Part shown: positions 1 to 6,383 of the stretch, piece by piece
Position numbering within the stretch: the first letter of the stretch is position 1
Layout: every line of letters starts with the position of its first letter
Source: Sphingobacteriaceae bacterium
GTDB taxonomy: Bacteria; Bacteroidota; Bacteroidia; Sphingobacteriales; Sphingobacteriaceae
Length of the DNA: 8,519 bases
Direction of reading: 5' to 3'
Assembly: GCA_021740025.1 (NCBI GenBank)
Contig: JAIPAN010000033.1
Location: 1-8,519 of the forward strand
Position numbers and translations under genes: made by a program
Notes under the pieces: generated by a model
Databases searched by the model: none
What the model was told of the DNA's origin: nothing
What the model saw: the letters and a program-made list of their open reading frames with translations, nothing else

Positions 1-23
1 AAACCGTTAATGGCTATTCTCAT
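1..23 (-). CDS. gap: 5' end of a gene, probably glyceraldehyde-3-phosphate dehydrogenase (partial)
   Basis: Only seven whole codons and two bases of an eighth are visible, reading from ATG at 23 to the window edge: M-R-I-A-I-N-G, then TT- (Phe or Leu). GAPDH proteins typically open with M-[KR]-I-A-I-N-G-F-G-R-I-G-R, the beta1 strand and first glycine turn of the NAD-binding Rossmann fold, so the visible peptide and the constraint on residue 8 fit well. The start lies 24 bp beyond the obg stop codon on the same strand, with an exact TAnnTTTG promoter box 6 nt before it. Some glycosyltransferases also begin with MRIA[IV]N, but those usually continue with T/G-R, which the TT- codon excludes. If correct, the protein would carry out the NAD-dependent phosphorylating oxidation of glyceraldehyde-3-phosphate in glycolysis. 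The assignment rests on seven residues and is tentative. Confidence 0.45.
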
Positions 24-29
24 ACGAAG

Positions 30-37
30 CAAATGTA
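30..37 (-). promoter_or_regulatory. Bacteroidota-type -7 box before the left-edge gene
   Basis: The minus strand reads TACATTTG, an exact match to the Bacteroidota -7 consensus TAnnTTTG. It ends 6 nt before the ATG at 23, so transcription would begin at or within a few bases of the start codon. No TTTG/TTG -33 box is visible at 18-21 bp upstream, which weakens the call. Confidence 0.35.
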
Positions 38-47
38 GGTGATTTTG

Positions 48-1043
48 CTAGGAGTTAATGGCTTTCCACAACAAATCTTTCAATTCGGTAATGCCTTTTT
101 GAGCTACCGATGAAATAAAGATATGTGGGATATTTGGTAAGACTTTAGCCATTTCTTGGGTCAATTCTTCATCCAATAAATCGCTCTTGGTAATGGCTAA
201 AACTCTGGGTTTGTGCATCAACTCCGGATTGTAAGCTTCGAGTTCGTTGAGCAAAATTTGGTATTCTTCGGCAATGGTTCTGCTGGTATCGGCAGGCACC
301 ATAAATAACAATACGGCGTTACGCTCAATGTGGCGCAAAAATCTAAATCCAAGCCCCTTTCCCTTCGATGCTCCTTCAATAATTCCAGGAATATCGGCCA
401 TAATAAACGATTTGCTGCCGCGATAGGATACTATACCTAAGTTTGGCACCAAGGTAGTAAAGGCATAATCTGCAATCTCGGGCTTAGCAGCAGAAACTAC
501 TGATAATAGGGTTGATTTTCCAGCATTCGGGAAACCTACTAAACCTACATCGGCCAATACTTTTAACTCCAAAATCATCCACTCTTCTTTGCCCGGTTCG
601 CCGGGTTGAGCAAAGCGTGGGGTTTGTTGGGTGGCCGATTTAAAGTGCCAGTTACCCAAGCCACCACGACCACCGTGGGTTAGTATTTTGGTTTCTCCAT
701 CTTCGGTAATTTCGAAAAGCACCTTTCCAGTTTCAGCATCTCTAGCTACAGTGCCTAGCGGCACTTCCAAGATATCGTCTCTACCGGTTTTACCGGTACG
801 CAAAGCAGGTTCGCCGTTTCCGCCATCTCCGGCAATTACATGTTTTCTGTATTTTAAGTGGAGTAAAGTCCAAAGCTGGGCATTGCCTTTTAACACAATG
901 TGTCCACCACGGGCGCCATCGCCGCCATCGGGGCCACCTTTAGATGTATTTATATCGCGGTGTAAATGCGCAGATCCTGCCCCTCCCTTACCGGAACGGC
1001 AACAGATTTTTACATAGTCAACGAAATTAGAACCTTGCGACAT
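48..1043 (-). CDS. obg: Obg-family GTPase
   Basis: Cytoplasmic GTPase that acts in late assembly of the 50S ribosomal subunit and in stress/growth control. The 331 residues show the two core Obg domains. Residues about 5-160 form the glycine-rich Obg fold (many GG and GxG turns, e.g. [12 protein letters not shown] at 36-47). The G domain follows with G1 GFPNAGKST (170-178), G2 around TTLVP (196-200), G3 DIPG (217-220), G4 TKSD (285-288) and G5 SSV (311-313). The protein ends right after the G domain, so the C-terminal OCT domain found in E. coli and Bacillus Obg (about 390-430 aa) is absent; this seems usual for short Obg forms and is not a truncation. ATG at 1043 is the only sensible start because the Obg fold begins at once. 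The gene lies downstream of adk on the same strand, with an intrinsic terminator in between, and is followed after 24 bp by a probable gap gene. Confidence 0.96.
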   Translation of the reverse strand: MSQGSNFVDYVKICCRSGKGGAGSAHLHRDINTSKGGPDGGDGARGGHIVLKGNAQLWTLLHLKYRKHVIAGDGGNGEPALRTGKTGRDDILEVPLGTVARDAETGKVLFEITEDGETKILTHGGRGGLGNWHFKSATQQTPRFAQPGEPGKEEWMILELKVLADVGLVGFPNAGKSTLLSVVSAAKPEIADYAFTTLVPNLGIVSYRGSKSFIMADIPGIIEGASKGKGLGFRFLRHIERNAVLLFMVPADTSRTIAEEYQILLNELEAYNPELMHKPRVLAITKSDLLDEELTQEMAKVLPNIPHIFISSVAQKGITELKDLLWKAINS

Positions 1044-1055
1044 CTTTTATTTTTT

Positions 1056-1097
1056 ATATAAAAAAAGCGGATAAGCAGGCTATGCTACCATCCGCTT
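1056..1097 (-). terminator. Intrinsic terminator between adk and obg
   Basis: Inverted repeat AAGCGGAT (1065-1072) / ATCCGCTT (1090-1097), with an inner AGCA/TGCT pairing (1074-1077 with 1083-1086). Read on the minus strand the hairpin is followed by a run of seven T (1066-1060, two of them inside the stem) and then an AT-only stretch. It begins 18 bp after the adk stop codon and its T run ends 16 nt before the obg ATG. It therefore probably ends adk transcription or acts as a partial attenuator for obg. No TAnnTTTG box is visible between it and obg. Confidence 0.75.
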
Positions 1098-1115
1098 CGA
1101 TTATTTTTTATGTGT

Positions 1116-1688
1116 TTATAGGGTGTTTATTACCTGGCGAAGCGAAGAGAAAATTTCGTCGATTTGGCCCACACCGGCAATGCTATAAAATTTGTTTTGT
1201 GCTTTATAAAAATTAGCCACCGGAGCGGTTTTAGTATTGTACTCTACAATGCGTTTGCGAATAACTTCGGGATTGGCATCATCGGGGCGGCCCGATTCTT
1301 TTCCTCTTATTAACAAACGACGTTCTAATTCATCGTCAGCCACCTCTAAGGCAATCATTCCAGAAATACATGATTGTTTACTTGCTAACAAGGCATCTAG
1401 CGCTTCTGCCTGAGCTACAGTACGGGGAAAACCATCGAAAATAAATCCATTGGCATCATTATTACTATCTAACTTATTACTAATCATACCAATTACCACC
1501 TCATCGGGCACTAAAATACCTTGATCCATTAGCTTTTTTGCTTCCATTCCCAAAGCAGTACCCTGCGTAATTTCACTTCTCAATAAATCACCTGTAGATA
1601 GGTGTATTAATTGATAGTGATCAATTAAATTTTGTGATTGAGTTCCTTTACCAGCGCCTGGGGGGCCAAATAATACAAGATTGAGCAT
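1116..1688 (-). CDS. adk: Adenylate kinase (short-lid type)
   Basis: Catalyses ATP + AMP = 2 ADP in the cytoplasm. I place the start at ATG 1688 (190 aa, MLNLVLFGPPGAGKGTQ...), because Adk proteins begin directly with the beta strand before the P-loop; longer readings from ATG 1694 or TTG 1703 only add MHSMP-type residues and run into the terminator T-tract. In this numbering the Walker A GPPGAGKGT is near residues 8-16, the AMP-site STGDLLR near 31-37, and FDGFPRT near 84-90. The LID region (RRLLIRGKESGRPDD, about 123-137) is short: it lacks the roughly 27-residue inserted lid and zinc-binding cysteines of long-type Adk, which matches the 190-aa length seen in Bacteroidota. The gene sits between the tRNA-Arg terminator and its own terminator. 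Confidence 0.95.
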   Translation of the reverse strand: MLNLVLFGPPGAGKGTQSQNLIDHYQLIHLSTGDLLRSEITQGTALGMEAKKLMDQGILVPDEVVIGMISNKLDSNNDANGFIFDGFPRTVAQAEALDALLASKQSCISGMIALEVADDELERRLLIRGKESGRPDDANPEVIRKRIVEYNTKTAPVANFYKAQNKFYSIAGVGQIDEIFSSLRQVINTL

Positions 1689-1701
1689 AGGCATAGAGTG
1701 C

Positions 1702-1744
1702 AAAAAATTAAAAGCCTTTCCGATTGTTGGGCGAAAAGGCTTTT
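1702..1744 (-). terminator. Intrinsic terminator downstream of tRNA-Arg
   Basis: Perfect 10-bp inverted repeat AAAAGCCTTT (1710-1719) / AAAGGCTTTT (1735-1744) with a 15-nt loop. On the minus strand it is followed by AA and six T (1707-1702). It begins 5 nt after the tRNA 3' end and its T run stops 13 nt before the adk ATG, so it should define the tRNA 3' trailer while also forming most of the sequence upstream of adk. Confidence 0.82.
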
Positions 1745-1749
1745 GGTAG

Positions 1750-1823
1750 TGGACCTGAAGGGAGTCGAACCCCTAACCTCCTGATCCGTAGTCAGGTGCT
1801 CTATCCAATTAAGCTACAGGTCC
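1750..1823 (-). tRNA. tRNA-Arg (anticodon ACG)
   Basis: The minus strand folds into a full cloverleaf: acceptor GGACCTG (1823-1817) with CAGGTCC (1757-1751), D arm GCTT/GAGC, anticodon stem CCTGA/TCAGG around loop CTACGGA (1791-1785), and a T arm with loop TTCGACT and one G-U pair in its stem. The anticodon is ACG (1789-1787), normally edited to ICG by TadA to read CGU, CGC and CGA. The discriminator base is A (1750) and the 3' CCA is not encoded, so it must be added after transcription. A strong Bacteroidota promoter lies just upstream and a terminator just downstream, so the gene looks monocistronic, although read-through into adk is possible. Confidence 0.97.
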
Positions 1824-1830
1824 ATTCCGA

Positions 1831-1858
1831 ATCGGATTGCAAAAATAGCATATCCGAT
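1831..1858. repeat. Inverted repeat enclosing the tRNA promoter -7 box
   Basis: ATCGGAT-TGC (1831-1840) pairs with GCA-T-ATCCGAT (1848-1858): 10 bp with a single unpaired T at 1851. The 7-nt centre (1841-1847) is essentially the -7 box TATTTTTG of the tRNA promoter. No T-run follows on either strand, so it is not a normal terminator. An overlapping short palindrome TCCGAATCGGA lies at 1826-1836. Either could be a protein-binding site over the promoter; no binding protein can be named. Confidence 0.5.
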
Positions 1859-1870
1859 CAAAATACCAAA
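1840..1870 (-). promoter_or_regulatory. Bacteroidota promoter for tRNA-Arg
   Basis: On the minus strand, -33 box TTTG (1870-1867), then a spacer of exactly 19 bp, then -7 box TATTTTTG (1847-1840): a perfect match to the TTTG-N19-TAnnTTTG pattern of the Bacteroidota primary sigma factor. Transcription should start at about 1833-1836, roughly 11 nt before the mature tRNA 5' end at 1823. This is the best promoter in the window. Confidence 0.8.
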
Positions 1871-1882
1871 GTGTTTCGCTAA

Positions 1883-2347
1883 TTATTGCTGAACAATTGA
1901 TCTTATGGCATCAAAATCGGGCAAATCGCCAGCCGATTCAAGTACTTCGGCATATATAATTTCTTGATTTTCGTTTACCACAAATGCAGCTCGTTTAGAT
2001 ACGCCTTTCAAATTGAATACAAATTCATCGTAATACGCTCCGTAAGCTTGAGAAACATCTTTGTTAAAATCAGAAAGCAAGGGAAATTGATACGTGTTAT
2101 CTTCTTTAAATTTAGCCAAGGTAAATGGCGAATCAACAGAGATGCCTAGTACTTCGGCACCTAAGCCTTCGTAGTAGCCAAAACTGTCTCTCATGGTGCA
2201 TAACTGCGTGGTACACACACCGGTAAATGCCATAGGAAAAAAATGAATGACCACTTTTTTTCCTGCATAATCGCTCAAGCTAACTTCTTTTAAATCGCTT
2301 GAAAAAAGGGTAAAATTTGGGGCCTTTTGGCCAATTGCTAGTGCCAT
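1883..2347 (-). CDS. Peroxiredoxin, PrxQ/AhpE-like
   Basis: Thiol peroxidase of 154 aa that reduces hydrogen peroxide or organic hydroperoxides in the cytoplasm (no signal peptide). The AhpC/TSA thioredoxin-like fold covers the full length. The active-site motif P38-x3-T42-x2-C45 is present (PMAFTGVC), with C45 as the peroxidatic cysteine and R119 (KRAAFVV) a likely fourth active-site residue. A second cysteine at C50 (CTTQLC) has the Cp-x4-Cr spacing of PrxQ/Bcp enzymes, which form an intramolecular disulfide in helix 2; the surrounding FFPMAFT and the SVDSPF segment are also like AhpE. A thioredoxin-type reductant is therefore expected. The gene starts 33 bp after the stop of the upstream reductase gene on the same strand and could be co-transcribed, but it has its own candidate -7 box. 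Confidence 0.92.
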   Translation of the reverse strand: MALAIGQKAPNFTLFSSDLKEVSLSDYAGKKVVIHFFPMAFTGVCTTQLCTMRDSFGYYEGLGAEVLGISVDSPFTLAKFKEDNTYQFPLLSDFNKDVSQAYGAYYDEFVFNLKGVSKRAAFVVNENQEIIYAEVLESAGDLPDFDAIRSIVQQ

Positions 2348-2367
2348 AATGTTTTTAATTTGAGGGT

Positions 2368-2375
2368 CAAATATA
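2368..2375 (-). promoter_or_regulatory. Candidate -7 box for the peroxiredoxin gene
   Basis: The minus strand reads TATATTTG, an exact TAnnTTTG match, in the 33-bp gap between the reductase stop and the peroxiredoxin start, 20 nt before the ATG at 2347. The -33 position would lie within the reductase coding sequence and shows no TTTG. It would allow peroxiredoxin expression apart from the upstream gene. Confidence 0.4.
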
Positions 2376-2380
2376 GGTGT

Positions 2381-3283
2381 TTACGCCTTTAGTTGCGCAT
2401 TTACTAGCGCTAAACCTTCCACAAAAGAATGTGGTTTATAACCGAGCTCGGCAATAGCTTTAGCTAATACGAAGCCTGTTTTGGGCGGGCGTTTTGCAAC
2501 CTGATTGAGCGATGCAGACGTAATTGGCTTAATTAAAGAGGAGTCTAAATGCCAAAAATCGGCTACTTGTTGCACCAATTCTACCATGTTCATCAAATCT
2601 TTACCTGATACGTTAAATACGCCTTGCGCTTCTTTTTGAACAGCAGCTATACAAGCTGCAGCTAAATCTTCGGCTAGGGTTGGCATCCGCCACTGGTCGT
2701 TTACCACCGAAATGGTCTCTCCTTTTTCGAGCGCATTTTTGGCCCAAAGCACAATATTAGATCGGCTCATTGCTTCGGCTACTCCGTACACGATAATAGT
2801 GCGTAAAATAGCGTATGTACAGCTTGAGGAAGCAATTGCCTGCTCTGCTTTCCACTTACTCTGGCCGTAAAAACTCAAAGGGTTCGGTTTGGCATCTTCG
2901 GTATAAGGGCCATCCGCTCCATCAAAAATAAAATCGGTTGATAGGTGTACGAGTTGAATGTTAAATTCTTGGCAAAGCGTTGCTAGAGAGGCTACGGCGG
3001 TAACATTTAGTTTTTCGCAAGCTTCTTGATTAGATTCGCAGGCATCTACATTGGTCATGGCTGCTGTATGAATAATTGCTTGTGGTTGGTGTTTTACAAT
3101 TGCTGCACGTAGCGCATCGGCATCGCATACATCGAGTTCCTGATAGGTATATCCCACTTTTACGGGGTGCCTATTGTAGCCACTAGAAGTTGCCACTAAA
3201 CTGATATCCGATTGCGCCAAAGCCAAATCAATAATCTTTTGCCCCAACAGGCCATTACTACCGGTTACTAGCACTCTTTTCAT
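2381..3283 (-). CDS. RmlD-type sugar-nucleotide reductase (extended SDR family)
   Basis: NAD(P)-dependent oxidoreductase of 300 aa in the RmlD/RfbD (dTDP-4-dehydrorhamnose reductase) family. Visible features are the Rossmann motif GxxGxxG (G8-x2-G11-x2-G14 in TGSNGLLGQK), D79/E83 after IIHTAAMTNVD, the STD triad segment (S115-T116-D117 in HLSTDFIFDG), the catalytic YxxxK (Y139-x3-K143 in YGQSK), and the substrate-side DQWRMPT (196-202) characteristic of RmlD rather than other SDRs. No rmlA, rmlB or rmlC is nearby, so a role in dTDP-rhamnose synthesis is not shown; it may reduce another sugar nucleotide or act elsewhere. ATG 3283 is a good start because the beta1 strand MKRVLVTG begins there. 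It is divergent from atpD across 159 bp and probably transcribed with the peroxiredoxin gene downstream. Confidence 0.85.
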   Translation of the reverse strand: MKRVLVTGSNGLLGQKIIDLALAQSDISLVATSSGYNRHPVKVGYTYQELDVCDADALRAAIVKHQPQAIIHTAAMTNVDACESNQEACEKLNVTAVASLATLCQEFNIQLVHLSTDFIFDGADGPYTEDAKPNPLSFYGQSKWKAEQAIASSSCTYAILRTIIVYGVAEAMSRSNIVLWAKNALEKGETISVVNDQWRMPTLAEDLAAACIAAVQKEAQGVFNVSGKDLMNMVELVQQVADFWHLDSSLIKPITSASLNQVAKRPPKTGFVLAKAIAELGYKPHSFVEGLALVNAQLKA

Positions 3284-3287
3284 GGAT

Positions 3288-3295
3288 CAAAAATA
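3288..3295 (-). promoter_or_regulatory. Candidate -7 box for the RmlD-type gene
   Basis: The minus strand reads TATTTTTG, an exact TAnnTTTG match, ending only 4 nt before the ATG at 3283. If used, the transcript would be leaderless or nearly so. No good -33 TTTG is seen at 18-21 bp upstream, and the region is very AT-rich, so chance is a real alternative. Confidence 0.35.
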
Positions 3296-3364
3296 ATATA
3301 ATTTTAACAATGGCCTGATTATAAAAAATCTTTGTATAGCTGTTTTATTTTCGGCTATAAAATG

Positions 3365-3372
3365 TATTTTTG
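3365..3372 (+). promoter_or_regulatory. Candidate -7 box of the atpDC promoter
   Basis: TATTTTTG, an exact TAnnTTTG match, lies 70 bp before the atpD ATG. The -33 position shows TTTT (3343-3346, 18 bp spacing) rather than TTTG. An alternative pairing is TTTG at 3331-3334 with TATAAAAT at 3356-3363 (21 bp spacing). Either gives a leader of about 60-75 nt carrying the hairpin and palindrome described separately. Confidence 0.5.
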
Positions 3373-3382
3373 CAAACCGAAA

Positions 3383-4947
<1,565 letters not shown>

Positions 4948-4948
<1 letters not shown>

Positions 4949-5193
4949 TGGTTGTAGAAATTTATACACCCGATCAATTGATATTTCAAGGCGAAGCCGC
5001 TTCGGTAACTGTACCCGGCACTTCTGGCTCTTTTGAAGTATTAAAAGACCATGCGCCTATTATTTCGACTTTAGAAGATGGCAAAGTAACGTTGCGTACT
5101 AGCCAAGAAACACAAACCTTTACCATTAAAGGGGGTGTTGTAGAAGTAAAAGAAAATAAAGTAGTGGTTTTAGCCGAAGGCTTAGCCGAGTAA
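4948..5193 (+). CDS. atpC: F0F1 ATP synthase subunit epsilon (short form)
   Basis: Central-stalk subunit that sits on gamma and couples F1 to the c-ring. The 81 residues match only the N-terminal beta-sandwich (VEIYTPDQLIFQGEAASVTVPGT at the start, FEVLKDHAPIISTLEDGKV at about 28-46, then FTIKGGVVEVKENKVVVLAE near the end). The C-terminal helical hairpin that lets E. coli or Bacillus epsilon (about 133-139 aa) block rotation is absent. This is the normal size in Bacteroidota, not a frameshift: the stop follows the last beta strand cleanly. The ATG overlaps the atpD TAA as TAATG, indicating translational coupling and one transcript. No clear terminator follows in the 99 bp before the next gene, so read-through into the downstream trio is possible. 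Confidence 0.96.
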
Positions 5194-5292
5194 ATCTGCC
5201 AAAAAATACGGAAATTACCCTGCCAAGCGTTTGATACTTTGTTGTTATAGATAGTTGACATTTTCTTGATTAAATCTTAATAGTTAGTTTAC

Positions 5293-6000
5293 ATGCAGAA
5301 TATTATTTTGGGTTTACTTTCTATGGATTTTATTTCAAAAATTAAACATTCTAATTGGTTTTTCTACGGAACTAGTCTGATATTATGTATAGGCTTTATT
5401 TTTCTATGCTTGTTCGGAAAATCTGAATCTTTTTTTTTGTTAAATAGTTTTCATACCCCCTCGTTAGACTATTTTTTTATTCTCTTTACCAATCTGGGAG
5501 ATGGAAAATTTGCCCTTGCATTGTGTATTTTGGCATTGGTTTTGTACAAAAAAAAGATCTATGCCTTAAGTTTATTATACGCTTTTATTGTTTCTGGAAT
5601 AGTTGCTCAAATATTAAAACGTTTGGTAGACACCCCGCGACCAAAATTATATTTTAACCATGGAGAGTTCACTCAATTTATAGACGGAATTGAAATAGCA
5701 ACTCAACATAGTTTTCCTTCGGGCCACACAGCAACTGCATTTGCAATGGCAACAGCAATTATTATGCTCATGAAAAGCCGAAAATGGCAAATTCAAATTC
5801 TAGCAGTAGCAACCTTAGTTGGATTTTCACGTATTTATTTAGGCCAACATTTTCTGTTAGATGTACTAGTTGGCGCCCTAATTGGATGTATATCTGGAAT
5901 GGCTGCAATACCTCTAGCCGAACGAACGCTTAAGGGTATTGAAAAATGGAAGAATCATACAAGAACTTCCCATGAAAAGTCTACCCCAGCAAGCTTATGA
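5293..6000 (+). CDS. PAP2-family membrane phosphatase
   Basis: Integral membrane lipid phosphatase of 235 aa. All three PAP2 motifs are intact: K109-x6-R116-P117 (KRLVDTPRP), P142-S-G-H145 (FPSGHTAT) and S179-R180-x5-H186-x3-D190 (SRIYLGQHFLLD). Hydrophobic segments lie at about 24-41, 57-84, 89-106, 146-160, 167-178 and 188-207. Bacterial relatives dephosphorylate undecaprenyl pyrophosphate, phosphatidylglycerol phosphate or lipid A; the substrate cannot be fixed here. Its ATGA overlap with the GtrA gene suggests a role in lipid-linked sugar metabolism. ATG 5323 (residue 11, MDFISKIKHSN) is an alternative start and may be the true one, since the first ten residues look like an added stretch. 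A weak TTGACA at 5255-5260 is the only promoter-like hint upstream. Confidence 0.88.
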   Translation: MQNIILGLLSMDFISKIKHSNWFFYGTSLILCIGFIFLCLFGKSESFFLLNSFHTPSLDYFFILFTNLGDGKFALALCILALVLYKKKIYALSLLYAFIVSGIVAQILKRLVDTPRPKLYFNHGEFTQFIDGIEIATQHSFPSGHTATAFAMATAIIMLMKSRKWQIQILAVATLVGFSRIYLGQHFLLDVLVGALIGCISGMAAIPLAERTLKGIEKWKNHTRTSHEKSTPASL

Positions 6001-6380
6001 ATTATCTTTTTTCTAGTCAACTCCTAAAATTTGCACTCGTAGGAATTACCGGTATGGGACTTGATTTTGGAACCACTTTCTTATTGAAAGAAAGAGCTAA
6101 AATTAATAAATTTATTGCTAACGCCGCTGGTTTCAGCATTGCAGTGGTCAATAATTTCCTGCTTAATAAATACTGGACATTTGACAGTGTTAATCCAATT
6201 GTTACCGAGCAATTTGTAAAATTCGTAATAATTTCAATTATTGGGCTTGGGTTAAACTCTTTATTATTATTTATATTGCTAAAAAAAATAAAAGGAAATT
6301 TTTATTTGGTAAAACTAGCAGTAATAGGTTTAGTTTTCTTTTGGAACTTTTCGGCAAATTACCTATATACCTTTAAGTAA
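5997..6380 (+). CDS. GtrA-family membrane protein (predicted polyprenyl-phosphate sugar flippase)
   Basis: Small integral membrane protein of 127 aa with four predicted membrane helices (about 10-29, 38-56, 74-95 and 102-122). GtrA hallmarks are KFALVG (11-16), the NNFLLNKYWTF stretch (52-62) after helix 2, QFVKF (72-76) before helix 3, and the ending NFSANYLYTFK (117-127), in which aromatic residues follow the last helix. GtrA of Shigella phages is thought to move undecaprenyl-phosphate-glucose across the inner membrane; other members support arabinogalactan or teichoic acid glycosylation. Its ATG overlaps the phosphatase stop codon (ATGA), and only 3 nt separate its TAA from the next gene, so the three genes are almost certainly one operon. 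The flippase role is by family, not shown here. Confidence 0.88.
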   Translation: MNYLFSSQLLKFALVGITGMGLDFGTTFLLKERAKINKFIANAAGFSIAVVNNFLLNKYWTFDSVNPIVTEQFVKFVIISIIGLGLNSLLLFILLKKIKGNFYLVKLAVIGLVFFWNFSANYLYTFK

Positions 6381-6383
6381 CTC

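Noticed and set aside
6..63. Direct repeat GTTAATGGCT at 6-15 and 54-63
   Set aside because: Both copies encode Ala-Ile-Asn codons, one at the end of obg and one at the start of the next gene; a single 10-mer pair is most simply chance, not an attachment site.
631..1017. Plus-strand open frame of 128 codons opposite obg
   Set aside because: Proline/serine-rich shadow of the glycine-rich Obg domain on the other strand; no recognisable motif and no promoter.
1090..1115. Bidirectional use of the adk-obg terminator on the plus strand
   Set aside because: A short T-rich stretch follows on the plus strand, but no plus-strand gene is transcribed toward it.
1689..1703. Longer adk reading from TTG 1703 or ATG 1694
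   Set aside because: The added residues are outside the family N-terminus and the TTG lies in the terminator T-tract; ATG 1688 matches the conserved start.
5255..5283. TTGACA with TAATAG 17 bp downstream, resembling an E. coli sigma70 promoter before the PAP2 gene
   Set aside because: Bacteroidota use a different promoter consensus and the -10 match is poor; not strong enough to list as a feature.
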